A stretch of DNA of 64,000 nt from an uncultured Bacteroidales bacterium (GCA_900317285.1 ONGA01000005.1:38856-102855); one strand, 5' to 3'; positions 17,152-26,778 are shown, counted from the stretch's first letter. Translations and numbers: made by a program. Notes: generated by a model from the letters alone, not told the origin.

Positions 17152-17724
17152 TTATTCACCTTCTTCGGTAAGACGGACGAGGCTGAAGAGGGAATAGTTG
17201 ATTATGTCCATGTAGCCGCCTTCCACGCCCTCGCTCACCAGCGTCTTGCCGTCGTTATCCTCTATCTGCTTGATACGAAGGAGTTTCATCAAGATAAGGT
17301 CGACCATCGAGCTGATGCGCATCTGACGCCAGGCCTCGCCATAATCGTGGTTCTTGTCCATCATGAGGTCCAGCACGCGCTTCATCTGCCTGTCATAGAG
17401 TGCCATGGCTTTTTCCAGCGGCAGCTCCAAATCGTCAATCTTCATTCCGCGCTCATCATTCAGAATCAAACCCATGACGGCATAGTTGACCATGGCGACG
17501 AACTCGCCGCGGACGCCGTCACCCACACGGTTCTCACCGCTCTCCTGCACGCTTCTGATTCTGTTGGCCTTGATAAATATCTGGTCTGTCAGCGACGGGA
17601 GCCTGAGGATGCGCCAGGAGGTGCCGTAGTCGCGGGTTTTCTTCTCGAAGAGGGAGCGGCAGACCGCCACCTCGGCTTCCATCTCGGCTCGCGTATCGCG
17701 TTTGATTTGTCCGTTTTCATTCAT
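17152..17724 (-). CDS. DUF1599 protein
   Basis: 190 residues from the ATG at 17724 (MNENGQIKRD). An in-frame ATG exists 57 nt upstream, but the residues between are hydrophobic and unlike the family start. Two copies of the DUF1599 motif are seen: KKTRDYGTSWRILRLPSLTDQIFIKANRI (about 31-58) and DKNHDYGEAWRQMRISSMVDLILMKLLRI (about 122-150), each ending with an MVNY/IINY block, so the protein is an internal duplication. The fold may be related to all-alpha NTP pyrophosphatases, but catalytic acidic clusters are not clear to me. First gene of the minus operon; divergent from folP. Confidence 0.88.
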   Translation of the reverse strand: MNENGQIKRDTRAEMEAEVAVCRSLFEKKTRDYGTSWRILRLPSLTDQIFIKANRIRSVQESGENRVGDGVRGEFVAMVNYAVMGLILNDERGMKIDDLELPLEKAMALYDRQMKRVLDLMMDKNHDYGEAWRQMRISSMVDLILMKLLRIKQIEDNDGKTLVSEGVEGGYMDIINYSLFSLVRLTEEGE

Positions 17725-17818
17725 ATCTATCCCAAAACGCGATACCGTATCTTTTATTGTATAAAATATAAAAAAATTCATCCGTACAATAAAACCTGTG
17801 GCAACGCGTTAGAGAGGC

Positions 17819-18664
17819 ATGGAAAAACTCAAATTCGAACCCTTCAGCATCACCGTGCAGGGGCGCCTGGTCACCTTCGACCGTCCCGCCGTGATGGGCA
17901 TACTCAACATCACCCCCGACTCTTTCTACGACGGCGGCCGCTACACCACAGCCGACGCCATGCTGGCGCAGGCACACAAACTCATCGACGAAGGTGCCGA
18001 CATCATCGACCTGGGAGCCTCCTCTTCGCGCCCGGGAGCCGAACTGCTGGATCCCGAAGTGGAGGCGCAACGGCTCGAGGATGCCATCCGGCTGATTCGC
18101 AAAGAAATACCGAAAGCCATCCTCTCCATCGACACCTGCTACAGCCTCCCCGCACGCCGCTCCATCGAGGCCGGTGCCGACATCATCAACGATATCAGCG
18201 GCGGACAGTTCGACGAGAAGATGTTTGCCACCGTCGCCGACCTGCAAGTCCCCTACATCCTCATGCACACCCGCGGCCTGCCGGGACAGATGCAACAACT
18301 CACCGGCTACGACGACATCGTGGACGACCTGACAAAATACTTCTCCGCCCGCCTCGACACCCTCTACCGACTGGGAGTCAAAGACATATGGATTGACCCG
18401 GGATTCGGCTTTGCCAAGAGCGTTGACGAGAACTACGAACTGCTGAACCGCCTCGACGAACTGACCACCCTCTTCCGCGAGCCGCTGCTCACCGCCCTGA
18501 GCCGCAAGAGCATGATTTACAAACGTCTCGGCACCACCCCCAACCAAGCCCTAGAGGGCACCATAGCGCTCGACGCCATCGCCCTGGCCAAAGGCAGCCG
18601 CCTCCTCCGCGTGCACGACCCCAAGCCCGCCAGAGAGACCATCAAACTGCTGTTCAACAAGTAA
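17819..18664 (+). CDS. folP: Dihydropteroate synthase
   Basis: 281 residues, full-length TIM barrel. Motifs: VMGILNITPDSFYDGGRY (pterin/pABA loop 1, about 23-40), DLGASSSRPGAE (loop 2), ISIDTCYS, NDISGG, MHTRG and DPGFGFAKS, ending RVHDPKPARETIKL. It condenses pABA with the pterin pyrophosphate in folate synthesis and is the sulfonamide target; the loops look wild type. It is followed 12 nt later by cdaA, a linkage common in Bacteroidetes. Confidence 0.96.
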   Translation: MEKLKFEPFSITVQGRLVTFDRPAVMGILNITPDSFYDGGRYTTADAMLAQAHKLIDEGADIIDLGASSSRPGAELLDPEVEAQRLEDAIRLIRKEIPKAILSIDTCYSLPARRSIEAGADIINDISGGQFDEKMFATVADLQVPYILMHTRGLPGQMQQLTGYDDIVDDLTKYFSARLDTLYRLGVKDIWIDPGFGFAKSVDENYELLNRLDELTTLFREPLLTALSRKSMIYKRLGTTPNQALEGTIALDAIALAKGSRLLRVHDPKPARETIKLLFNK

Positions 18665-18676
18665 ATACATTCCGCC

Positions 18677-19471
18677 ATGATACTTTCTGCCATCCTCGGA
18701 CTGCCCGCCGTCCATCTCATCGACATCATCGATGTGGTACTTGTAGCCGCGCTGGTATTCTACATCTACCGCATGGTCAAGGGCTCCAACGTCATGCTCA
18801 TCTTCTGGGCGCTCATCATCCTGCTCATCGCCTGGCGAGCCGCCGACCTGTTGGGAATGAGGCTCTTGGGTGCACTGCTCAGCGCGGTGGCAAGCGTTGG
18901 CCTGCTGGCGCTCATCGTCATCTTCCAGCCCGAGATACGACGTTTCCTGCTCTTCCTGGGCACCAAGACGCAGATTGACGAATCATGGTTCAAACGCTTC
19001 CAATTCTGGAAACACAACATCCAGAACAAACAGACTATCAACTACGAAGCCTACATCAACGCCTGCATGCACATGTCGCAGTCGAAAACCGGCGCCCTCA
19101 TCGTCTTCAAGCGCAAAAACGAGGTTGACGACCTCATCAACACGGGAGAGCGCATCGACGCCCTCGCCTCGTCGGCACTGCTTGAGGCGCTGTTTTTCAA
19201 AAACTCACCCCTGCACGACGGTGCCGTCATCGCCCATGGCAATACCATCCTCGCCGCACGCTGCATCCTGCCCGTCACCTCACGCCTCGACATCGACCCC
19301 AACCTCGGCCTGCGCCACCGCAGCGCCATCGGCGTCACCGAACAGCTCGACGTGCTCAGCGTCATCGTCAGCGAGGAAACCGGCGCCATATCCTATGCCA
19401 TCGACGGCGAAATCCACCACGACATCACCCCCGTCGAACTCCGCCAGGCCCTTGAGCGCTACGAATGCTAG
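18677..19471 (+). CDS. cdaA: Diadenylate cyclase CdaA
   Basis: 264 residues: three N-terminal membrane helices (about 15-32, 36-55, 64-83), then the DisA_N domain with both nucleotide motifs DGA (181-183) and RHR (213-215). It makes the second messenger c-di-AMP from two ATP at the inner membrane. The regulator CdaR, which is adjacent in Firmicutes, is absent here. The last 30 nt of this gene recur as a decayed copy at 23509-23550, marking one end of a local duplication. Confidence 0.94.
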   Translation: MILSAILGLPAVHLIDIIDVVLVAALVFYIYRMVKGSNVMLIFWALIILLIAWRAADLLGMRLLGALLSAVASVGLLALIVIFQPEIRRFLLFLGTKTQIDESWFKRFQFWKHNIQNKQTINYEAYINACMHMSQSKTGALIVFKRKNEVDDLINTGERIDALASSALLEALFFKNSPLHDGAVIAHGNTILAARCILPVTSRLDIDPNLGLRHRSAIGVTEQLDVLSVIVSEETGAISYAIDGEIHHDITPVELRQALERYEC

Positions 19472-19548
19472 CGTCCCGCTTTTTTCATTGTTTTATAATT
19501 GATTTTTATCGAAAAACGATATTTTTTTTTCGTTTTTCGTAAAAGAAC

Positions 19549-19579
19549 TTTATCAGATTCAAAAATAGTTGTATTTTTG
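19549..19579 (+). promoter_or_regulatory. Promoter for DUF2975-XRE-M16 operon
   Basis: TATTTTTG at 19572-19579 with TTTA (one mismatch to TTTG) 19 nt upstream. The corresponding scar at 23649-23679 has a perfect TTTG, supporting promoter function. Confidence 0.6.
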
Positions 19580-19603
19580 CAGTCGATAAAAGACAAGAAA
19601 AAC

Positions 19604-20275
19604 ATGGCCCAGAAGAGCAGAATCAACAGGTTAAGAACACTTTACACGATTTTCATCGGAGTAATTGCAGCGTTCATTGCACTGTTCATCCTGAACGTGG
19701 TGACAGCCGCCGACCCCATTGGTGTCTCCGGGCTCGGTGAGCAGAGCAAGGACTACAGCATCACCATCACCGACCTGCAGCGGAAGCCTGTTTCCGACGA
19801 CATCATCGCCGTGGACGGCCTAGGCGACAGCCTGTCGGCGCACGTCAGCGTGAACCGCTACGAGGTGACCATCGCCTCCGACAGCGAGAACCTGCTCGCC
19901 CCGGGCAAAACCACCTGGTGCATCGGTCTGCAGCTCTTCAGCGCGCTGGCGTTCCTCGCCATGCTGGTACTCGTCGTAATGACACTTATCTCACTCTATA
20001 TCAATGTGCGGCGCGGGACGGTATTCCCCAAGAAACGCATCCGCTGGCTCACTTGGGCTGGAGTGCTCATGATTGTCATGTCGCTCAGCATGGACGTGAG
20101 CATCTGGATTGAGCAGTCGCTTGCGGCGACACTGCTTGCCGGCAGCGAGTGGGAACCCTCGACAGCCATGCAGCTGCACACCACGCGCATCTTCTTTGGA
20201 CTGACAATCATTTTCATGGCGCAGATATTCTATATCGGACGCGATATGCAGGAGGATCAGGATCTTACGATATGA
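19604..20275 (+). CDS. DUF2975 membrane protein
   Basis: 223 residues from ATG 19604, 24 nt after the TATTTTTG box. Four hydrophobic helices: about 15-35, 107-130, 144-164 and 187-205, with a 70-residue extracytoplasmic loop between 1 and 2, and FPKKRIRWLTWAG typical of DUF2975. These proteins are nearly always encoded with a small XRE regulator that overlaps the stop codon, as here, and may act as membrane partners of it. Its first about 17 codons reappear, mutated, in the scar upstream of the second M16 gene. Confidence 0.88.
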   Translation: MAQKSRINRLRTLYTIFIGVIAAFIALFILNVVTAADPIGVSGLGEQSKDYSITITDLQRKPVSDDIIAVDGLGDSLSAHVSVNRYEVTIASDSENLLAPGKTTWCIGLQLFSALAFLAMLVLVVMTLISLYINVRRGTVFPKKRIRWLTWAGVLMIVMSLSMDVSIWIEQSLAATLLAGSEWEPSTAMQLHTTRIFFGLTIIFMAQIFYIGRDMQEDQDLTI

Positions 20276-20499
20276 TAGTAGTGAACCTTGATATGATGAT
20301 GGCGAAGCGCAAGATATCGCTCAACGAACTTGCCGAACGGGTGGAAATCACACCCGCCAACCTGTCGATTTTCAAAACCGGCAAGGCCCGTGCCGTCCGC
20401 TTCAGCACCCTCGAGCGCCTCTGCGAAGTGCTCGACTGCCAGCCCGCCGACCTGCTCGAATACAGAAACGACCAAAAAGAAAATACAATAATTCAATAA
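20272..20499 (+). CDS. YozG-like XRE/Cro helix-turn-helix regulator
   Basis: 75 residues, almost all helix-turn-helix: MMAKRKISLNELAERVEITPANLSIFKTGKARAVRFSTLERLCEVLDCQPADLLEY. ATG overlaps the DUF2975 stop (ATGA), with GGAGGA 14-19 nt upstream. Such small regulators normally repress their own operon with DUF2975. The first M16 peptidase starts 28 nt downstream, so it may be under the same control. Confidence 0.92.
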   Translation: MIVVNLDMMMAKRKISLNELAERVEITPANLSIFKTGKARAVRFSTLERLCEVLDCQPADLLEYRNDQKENTIIQ

Positions 20500-20527
20500 A
20501 TTTATTAACATTTTAAACACTTAAAAA

Positions 20528-23425
20528 ATGAGAAAAAGCGTTTTGTTTGCACTGCTGCTCCTCTTCATGGGCGGCACTGCCTTCGCCCAGCTCAACCTGG
20601 GTGCTGACAAACCGGCAAAAAAGAGCGACCTGAATGCCCAGGTGCCCCTGGACAAGAAAATCCGCTATGGCAAGCTCGAAAACGGTTTCACCTACTATGT
20701 CCGCAACAACAAGAAGCCGGAGAACATGATCCAGTTCCGCCTGGTCTCCAACGCCGGTTCCATCATGGAGCGCGACGACCAGCAGGGTCTCGCCCACTTC
20801 TGCGAGCACATGGCCTTCAACGGAATCAAGGGCTACCCCCACAACACCATGATCCAGAAACTTCAGGAACACGGTGTGGAATTCGGTCGTGACATCAACG
20901 CCTACACCTCCTTCGACCAGACCGTTTACTATGTCAACATGCCCGCCGACGACCCCGAGATGGTCAAGATGGGTATCGAGATCCTCGACGGCTGGGCTGG
21001 CAACATCCTCTTCGACCAGAAGGAGATTGAGAGCGAGCGCGGCGTCATCCACGAGGAGTGGCGCGGTGGCGTCGGCCACGGCGACCGTCTCCGCAAGAAG
21101 ACCTGGCCCATCATGCTCAAAGGCTCTCTCTACGCCGACCGCCTCCCCATCGGTAAGGAAGAGGTTATCATGAACTTCGAGCGCCAGAGCATCGTCGACT
21201 TCTTCAACGACTGGTACCGTCCCGACCTCCAGGCCATCGTCATCGTTGGTGACATGGACAACTACGAGTATGCAGGCAAAAAAGGCGCCATCGCCATGGA
21301 GCAGAAAGTCAAAGACGTCTTCAGCAGCCATCAGGTCATCGGCAAAGAGAAACTGCCCCGCCTCTCCTACCAGATTCCCGACAACAAGGAACCCCTCATC
21401 TGCATCGCCACCGACAAGGAGGCCACCAGCACCTCTCTCGCCCTCTACTGGAAACACAAAAAGAGTCCCAACGGCACCATCGGCGCCTACCGCCAGGGCA
21501 TCGTCCGCAGCCTCATCAGCATGATGATCAACGAGCGCTTCAGCGAACTCTGCCAAAAGCCCACCGCCCCCATGATGTATGCCGGTGGCGGCTACAGCGG
21601 ATTCCTCGGCCGTGAAATCGACGTCTTCGCCGTCAGCGCCTCCCCCAAAGAGAACCGCATCAACGAGACCGCCGAGCTCCTCCTCAAGGTCATGAAACAG
21701 ATCGACGACCACGGCTTCCTGCAGGCCGAACTAGACCGCCAGAAAGAAGACCTCCTCTCCACCTACACCAAACTCGCCAAGGAAGAGAACAAGACCCAGA
21801 CCAACTCCCTCGCCGACGAATACACCGACCACTACCTCGAGAACTCCCCCTGCCCCGGCATCCGTCAGGAGTGGAAATACGCCAAGGAATTCATGCCTGA
21901 AATCACCCTCGAAGAGTGCAACGCCATGGTCAAGACCTGGATTACCGACGAGAACCTGATTTTCTACCTCACCGCCCCCGAGAAGGAAGGCTTCAAGGTC
22001 ACCACCGAGAAAGAGGCCCTCAACATCATCGCCAACAGCAAGAACGTCGTCACCGAGCCCTGGGTCGACAACTTCAAAGACGAGCCCCTCTTCAGCGAGC
22101 AGCTCAACGAAGTCACCCCCAAGGTCACCAACAGCAACAAGGTGCTCGACTACACCGAGTACACCTGTCCCAACGGCGTCCGCTTCATCGTCAAGAAAAC
22201 CGACTACAAGGCTGACGAAATCCAGATTTCCTCCTTCGCCTTCGGCGGCACCTCCCTCTACAACGACAAGGACGCCTACCAGGCCCAGAACGCTGACGGC
22301 TTCATCGACGCAGGCGGTATCGCCAACTTCAGCGCCACCCAGCTCAGCAAGAAGCTCAAAGGCATGAACCTCAGCATCAGCCCCTACATCAGCGACGAAA
22401 CCCAGGGCTTCTCTGGCAACTGCTCACCCAAGGACCTCGAGACCACCCTCCAGCTCATCAACCTCTACTACACCGCTCCCCGCAAGGACCAGGAAGCTTA
22501 TGAGCGCAACATCGAGAACACCGTCCAGCAGATCAAATTCGTCCAGGACAACCCCCAGGTCGCTTTCAGCCTGAAATACTACCAGACCGCCTACCCCAAC
22601 GACAAACGCCGCGTCCTCATCCCCACCGAGGAGCAAGTCCGCAGCCTCGACCTCGAAAAGATGTACACCATCTACCGTGAGCGCTTCAACGACGCCTCCG
22701 CCCAGACCTTCTTCTTCGTCGGCAACGTCAGCGACGACGACATCAAGCTCATCGCCAAATACCTCAACAACCTCCCCGTCAACGGCAAGCAGAAGAATGA
22801 GAAATTCATCAACCGCAACCCCGAATTCGCCAAAGGCATCCAGCACGCTGAGGCCGTCAAGGGCATCGAGAAACAGGGCATGCTCATCGTCACCGGTCAG
22901 ATGAACGTCAACGCCAACGAACTTGACCCCCAGACCCGTATCGCTCTCCAGGAATTCGGCGATGCCCTCGGCATCACCACCCTCGAGATCATCCGCGAGA
23001 AGAACGGCGACGCCTACAGCCCCTCCGCCAGTGTCAGCTATGAACTCATGCCCGAAGGCCAGGTCAGCTGGATGTTCTACATCGGCTGCGACCCCGAGAA
23101 AGCACAGAAAATCGAGAAAGACTGCATCAAGATCATGAAGCAGTACATGAAGAAAGGCTGCGACAAGAAGACACTCAGCAAAGTCCAGGAGCAGATGATT
23201 GTCAACCGCGGCAAAGCTCGCCAGAACAACGGCTTCTGGATGGGCCAGATCCAGGGCAGCTACATGTACAACGAGAGCCGCGACTACGTCGAGCAGTACA
23301 ACGAGATGGTCAAAAATGTCACCCCCAAAGACATCAAAGCCCTCGCCAAGAAGTATGTCAACCTCGACAACTACATCGTCGTCACCCTTCGTCCCGAAGA
23401 CGGTGCCGTCGGAACCGCCGACTGA
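20528..23425 (+). CDS. M16 family (insulinase/pitrilysin-like) zinc peptidase, copy 1
   Basis: 965 residues: signal peptide (1-20, ending AFAQ), N-terminal M16 domain with the inverted zinc motif HFCEH (90-94) and the downstream Glu cluster IESERGVIHEEW (about 167-178), middle M16_C domains, and a second inactive M16-like half (about 540-960) lacking HxxEH. This is the PqqL-like double-domain form typical of Bacteroidetes periplasmic or surface peptidases. It likely degrades short peptides after export. It follows the XRE gene by 28 nt and precedes a perfect palindromic terminator. Copy 2 begins 384 nt later and is near-identical over the first 200 residues. Confidence 0.93.
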   Translation: MRKSVLFALLLLFMGGTAFAQLNLGADKPAKKSDLNAQVPLDKKIRYGKLENGFTYYVRNNKKPENMIQFRLVSNAGSIMERDDQQGLAHFCEHMAFNGIKGYPHNTMIQKLQEHGVEFGRDINAYTSFDQTVYYVNMPADDPEMVKMGIEILDGWAGNILFDQKEIESERGVIHEEWRGGVGHGDRLRKKTWPIMLKGSLYADRLPIGKEEVIMNFERQSIVDFFNDWYRPDLQAIVIVGDMDNYEYAGKKGAIAMEQKVKDVFSSHQVIGKEKLPRLSYQIPDNKEPLICIATDKEATSTSLALYWKHKKSPNGTIGAYRQGIVRSLISMMINERFSELCQKPTAPMMYAGGGYSGFLGREIDVFAVSASPKENRINETAELLLKVMKQIDDHGFLQAELDRQKEDLLSTYTKLAKEENKTQTNSLADEYTDHYLENSPCPGIRQEWKYAKEFMPEITLEECNAMVKTWITDENLIFYLTAPEKEGFKVTTEKEALNIIANSKNVVTEPWVDNFKDEPLFSEQLNEVTPKVTNSNKVLDYTEYTCPNGVRFIVKKTDYKADEIQISSFAFGGTSLYNDKDAYQAQNADGFIDAGGIANFSATQLSKKLKGMNLSISPYISDETQGFSGNCSPKDLETTLQLINLYYTAPRKDQEAYERNIENTVQQIKFVQDNPQVAFSLKYYQTAYPNDKRRVLIPTEEQVRSLDLEKMYTIYRERFNDASAQTFFFVGNVSDDDIKLIAKYLNNLPVNGKQKNEKFINRNPEFAKGIQHAEAVKGIEKQGMLIVTGQMNVNANELDPQTRIALQEFGDALGITTLEIIREKNGDAYSPSASVSYELMPEGQVSWMFYIGCDPEKAQKIEKDCIKIMKQYMKKGCDKKTLSKVQEQMIVNRGKARQNNGFWMGQIQGSYMYNESRDYVEQYNEMVKNVTPKDIKALAKKYVNLDNYIVVTLRPEDGAVGTAD

Positions 23426-23450
23426 TTCCAGTCGAAATAAGCAACCCTTC

Positions 23451-23489
23451 GCAGGGGCCCGCAGCATGCTGCGGGCCCCTGCTCTTTTT
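23451..23489 (+). terminator. Palindromic terminator (GCAGC/GCTGC family) after M16 copy 1
   Basis: A perfect 32-nt palindrome (GCAGGGGCCCGCAGCA and complement) followed by TCTTTTT. Its core resembles the terminator at 34668 and the hairpin inside manC at 39519. Confidence 0.88.
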
Positions 23490-23508
23490 ATTGGGGACAT
23501 ATTGAAAT

Positions 23509-23809
23509 AAATCCACCTCGACATCACCCTCCGTCGAGCTCCGCCCATCCCTCTGGCACCACAAGTGCCAACCTCAGTCACTTTTAATGTTTTACAATTA
23601 ATTTTTATCGAAAGACGATAATTTTTTTTCGTTTTTCATTAAAAAAATTTTGTCGAATTAAAAATTAGTTGTACTTTTGCAGTCGAGAAAAGACAAGAAG
23701 AAAACACAACACATGAGGTCACAATCAACAGGTTAATAACACTTTACACAATTCTTATCGAAGAATACAATAATTCAATAAATTAATTAACACCTTAAAC
23801 ACTAAAAAA
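23509..23809 (+). other. Duplication scar: remnant of cdaA end, DUF2975 promoter and start, and M16 leader
   Basis: Three blocks can be aligned by eye. 23509-23550 matches the cdaA 3' end (19411-19450). 23587-23760 matches 19490-19655, i.e. the DUF2975 promoter and first codons, now with broken frame and no usable ATG. 23763-23809 matches 20487-20527, the end of the XRE gene and the M16 leader. So the whole block cdaA-end/DUF2975/XRE/M16 was duplicated, then about 830 nt (DUF2975 body and XRE) were deleted, leaving promoter plus M16. Confidence 0.85.
23649..23679 (+). promoter_or_regulatory. Promoter retained upstream of M16 copy 2
   Basis: TTTG (23649-23652), 19 nt, TACTTTTG (23672-23679): a perfect-spacing Bacteroidetes promoter inherited from the DUF2975 operon, now about 130 nt in front of the second M16 gene. 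Confidence 0.75.
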
Positions 23810-26716
23810 ATGAAAAAAAGCGTTTTGTTTGCGCTGCTGCTCCTCTTCATGGGCGGCACTGCCTTCGCCCAGCTCAACCTGGGTGCTGACAAACCGGCAA
23901 AAAAGAGCGACCTGAATGCCCAGGTGCCGCTGGACAAGAAAATCCGCTACGGCAAGCTCGAAAACGGTTTCACCTACTATGTCCGCAACAACAAGAAGCC
24001 GGAGAACATGATCCAGTTCCGCCTGGTCTCCAACGCTGGTTCCATCATGGAGCGCGACGACCAGCAGGGTCTCGCCCACTTCTGCGAGCACATGGCCTTC
24101 AACGGAATCAAGGGCTACCCCGGCAACGCTATGATTGACAAGCTGCAGAAGCACGGTGTGGAGTTCGGCCGCGACATCAACGCCTACACGTGGTTCGACC
24201 AGACCGTCTACCATGTCAACATGCCCGCCGACGACCCCGAAATGGTCAAAATGGGTATCGAGATCCTCGACGGCTGGGCCGGCAACATCCTCTTCGACCA
24301 GAAGGAGATTGAGGAAGAGCGCGGCGTCATCCACGAGGAGTGGCGCGGTGGCGTCGGCCATGGCGACCGTCTCCGCAAGAAAACCTGGCCCATCATGCTC
24401 AAAGGCTCCCTCTACGCCGACCGTCTTCCAATCGGCAAGGAAGAGGTTATCATGAACTTCGAGCGCCAGAGCATCGTCGACTTCTTCAACGACTGGTACC
24501 GTCCCGACCTCCAGGCCATCGTCATCGTTGGCGACATGGACAACTACGAGTATGCAGGCAAGAAAGGTGCCGCCGCCATGGAGCAAAAAGTCAAAGACGT
24601 CTTCAGCAGCCACAAGTTCCTCGGCAAGGAGAAACTGCCCCGTCAGAGCTATGCCATCCCCGACAACAAGGAACCCCTCATCTGCATCGCCACCGACAAG
24701 GAGGCCACCAGCACCTCTCTCACATTCAACTGGAAACACAAGAAGAGCCCCAACGGCACCATCGGCGCCTACCGCCAAAGCATCGTTCGCAGCCTCATCA
24801 GCATGATGATCAACGAGCGCTTCAGCGAACTCTGCCAGAAGCCCACTGCCCCCATGATGCATGCCGGTGGCGGCTACGGTGGATTCCTCGGCCGCGAAAT
24901 CGACGTCTTCACCCTCAACGCTTCCCCCAAGGAGAACCGCATCGAAGAGACCGCGGAACTGCTTTTCAAAACCGTCAAGCAGATGACTGACCACGGCTTC
25001 CTCCAGGCCGAACTCGACCGCCAGAAAGAGGAGCTCCTCGACATCTACACCAAACAGGCCAAGGAAGAGAACAAGACCCAGACCAACAGCCTCGCCGACG
25101 AGTACACCGACCACTATCTTAAGAACGACCCCTGCCCCGGTATCAAGCAGGAATGGCGCTACGCCAAGGAGTTCATTCCCGAAATAACCCTCGAGGAGTG
25201 CAACGCCATGGTCAAGACCTGGGTTACCGACAACAACTTCATCTTCTACCTCACCGCCCCCGAAAAGGAAGGCTTCAAGGTGCCCACCGAGCAGGAAGCC
25301 CTCGCCATCATCAAGAACGCCAAGAACGTCGTCACCAAACCTTGGGTCGACAACTTCAACGATGCTCCCCTCTTCAACGAGACCGTGGCCGACGTCACCC
25401 CCATCCAGACCGCCAGCAACAGCACCCTAGGCTACACCGAGTACACCTGCCCCAACGGTGTCCGTTTCGTGGTGAAGAAAACCAAACTCAAGGCTGACGA
25501 AATCCTCATCAACTCCTACTCCCTCGGCGGCACCACGCTCTACGGCGACGCCGACAGCTACCAGGCCCAGAGTGCCGGCAACTTCATCGACGAAGGCGGC
25601 ATCGCCGACTTCAGCGCCACCCAGCTCAGCAAGAAACTCAAAGGCAAGAGCCTCCACATCAGCCCCTACATCGGCGGCACCACCCAAGGCTTCTCCGGCA
25701 GCTGCTCGCCCAAGGACCTCGAGACCACACTCCAGCTCATCAACCTCTACTACACCGCTCCACGCAAGGACCAGGAAGCCTACGAGCGCAACATCGAGAA
25801 CACCGTCCAGCAGATCAAACTCGTCCGGGAGAACCCCCAGATGGTCTTCCTCGAGACCTACTACAAGACCGCCTACCCCAACGACAAACGTACTGTCTTC
25901 ATCCCCAGCGAGGAGAAGGTGCGCAGCCTCAACCTCGACCGTATGTTCGAAATCTACAAAGAGCGCTTTGCCTTTGCCAACAACCAGACCTTCTTCTTCG
26001 TGGGTAACATCAGCGACACCGCCATCAATCTCATCGCCAAGTATCTGAACCACCTGCCCACCATCCAGGCTGTCACCAAGGACTACGCCCTCGACCGCAG
26101 CGCCAAGTTCGTCACAGGCATCCAGCACGCCGAAGCCGTCAAGGGCATCGAGAAACAGGGCATGCTCATCGTCAGCGGCCAAATGGATGTCACCAACGAG
26201 GACCTTGACCCCAAGACCCGTATGGCACTCCAGCAGTTCGGCAGTGCCCTCGCCATCACTGTCACCGAGATTATCCGCGAGAAGAACGGCGACGCCTACA
26301 ACCCCTCCGCCGGCGTTGACTACAATCTCTCCATCGTTGGCCCCGCCACCGTCACCTGGGAGTTCTACCTCGGCTGCGACCCCGAGAAAGCCAAGAAAAT
26401 TGAAAAAGACTGCATCAACATCATGAAGCAGTACATGAAGAAAGGCTGCGACCAGAAGACCCTCAGCAAGGTGCAGGAGCAGATGTGCGTCCAGCATGCC
26501 AAGAGCGTCCAGAACAACAGCTTCTGGATGGGCCAGCTCCAGTCCAGCTACATATTTGGCGAGAGCCGCGACTTCCACGTGAACGAGTATGACGAACTGG
26601 TCAAGTCCATCACCCCCGCCGACATCAAAGCAGTTGCCAACAAGTACATCAACCTGAACAACTACGTCAGCGTCAAGCTCCGCCCGGAGGACGGCGCCGT
26701 CTCAACCGCCGACTGA
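23810..26716 (+). CDS. M16 family zinc peptidase, copy 2
   Basis: 968 residues, same architecture as copy 1: signal peptide, HFCEH at 90-94, Glu cluster IEEERGVIHEEW, inactive second half. Identity with copy 1 is near complete through about residue 200 and falls in the second half, where loops and short indels differ (for example the DYALDRSAKFVTG and VNEYDELVKS regions). This suggests either gene conversion of the N-terminal half or divergent selection on the C-terminal chamber. The gene has lost the DUF2975-XRE pair of its progenitor and is transcribed from the retained promoter. A terminator follows. Confidence 0.93.
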   Translation: MKKSVLFALLLLFMGGTAFAQLNLGADKPAKKSDLNAQVPLDKKIRYGKLENGFTYYVRNNKKPENMIQFRLVSNAGSIMERDDQQGLAHFCEHMAFNGIKGYPGNAMIDKLQKHGVEFGRDINAYTWFDQTVYHVNMPADDPEMVKMGIEILDGWAGNILFDQKEIEEERGVIHEEWRGGVGHGDRLRKKTWPIMLKGSLYADRLPIGKEEVIMNFERQSIVDFFNDWYRPDLQAIVIVGDMDNYEYAGKKGAAAMEQKVKDVFSSHKFLGKEKLPRQSYAIPDNKEPLICIATDKEATSTSLTFNWKHKKSPNGTIGAYRQSIVRSLISMMINERFSELCQKPTAPMMHAGGGYGGFLGREIDVFTLNASPKENRIEETAELLFKTVKQMTDHGFLQAELDRQKEELLDIYTKQAKEENKTQTNSLADEYTDHYLKNDPCPGIKQEWRYAKEFIPEITLEECNAMVKTWVTDNNFIFYLTAPEKEGFKVPTEQEALAIIKNAKNVVTKPWVDNFNDAPLFNETVADVTPIQTASNSTLGYTEYTCPNGVRFVVKKTKLKADEILINSYSLGGTTLYGDADSYQAQSAGNFIDEGGIADFSATQLSKKLKGKSLHISPYIGGTTQGFSGSCSPKDLETTLQLINLYYTAPRKDQEAYERNIENTVQQIKLVRENPQMVFLETYYKTAYPNDKRTVFIPSEEKVRSLNLDRMFEIYKERFAFANNQTFFFVGNISDTAINLIAKYLNHLPTIQAVTKDYALDRSAKFVTGIQHAEAVKGIEKQGMLIVSGQMDVTNEDLDPKTRMALQQFGSALAITVTEIIREKNGDAYNPSAGVDYNLSIVGPATVTWEFYLGCDPEKAKKIEKDCINIMKQYMKKGCDQKTLSKVQEQMCVQHAKSVQNNSFWMGQLQSSYIFGESRDFHVNEYDELVKSITPADIKAVANKYINLNNYVSVKLRPEDGAVSTAD

Positions 26717-26739
26717 TTCTCCAAAAGGAATTAGCCCTC

Positions 26740-26778
26740 AACAAAAAAAACCTGTCCTCGCGACAGGTTTTTTTGTTG
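26740..26778 (+). terminator. Terminator after M16 copy 2
   Basis: ACCTGTC / GACAGGT stem flanked by an A-run on the left and seven T on the right, 24 nt after the stop. The TTTG at 26772-26775 may double as the -33 box of the next promoter. Confidence 0.85.

Noticed and set aside
23426-23809. Intact small gene after M16 copy 1
   Set aside because: The fragment resembling DUF2975 start has lost its ATG and frame; it is a remnant.
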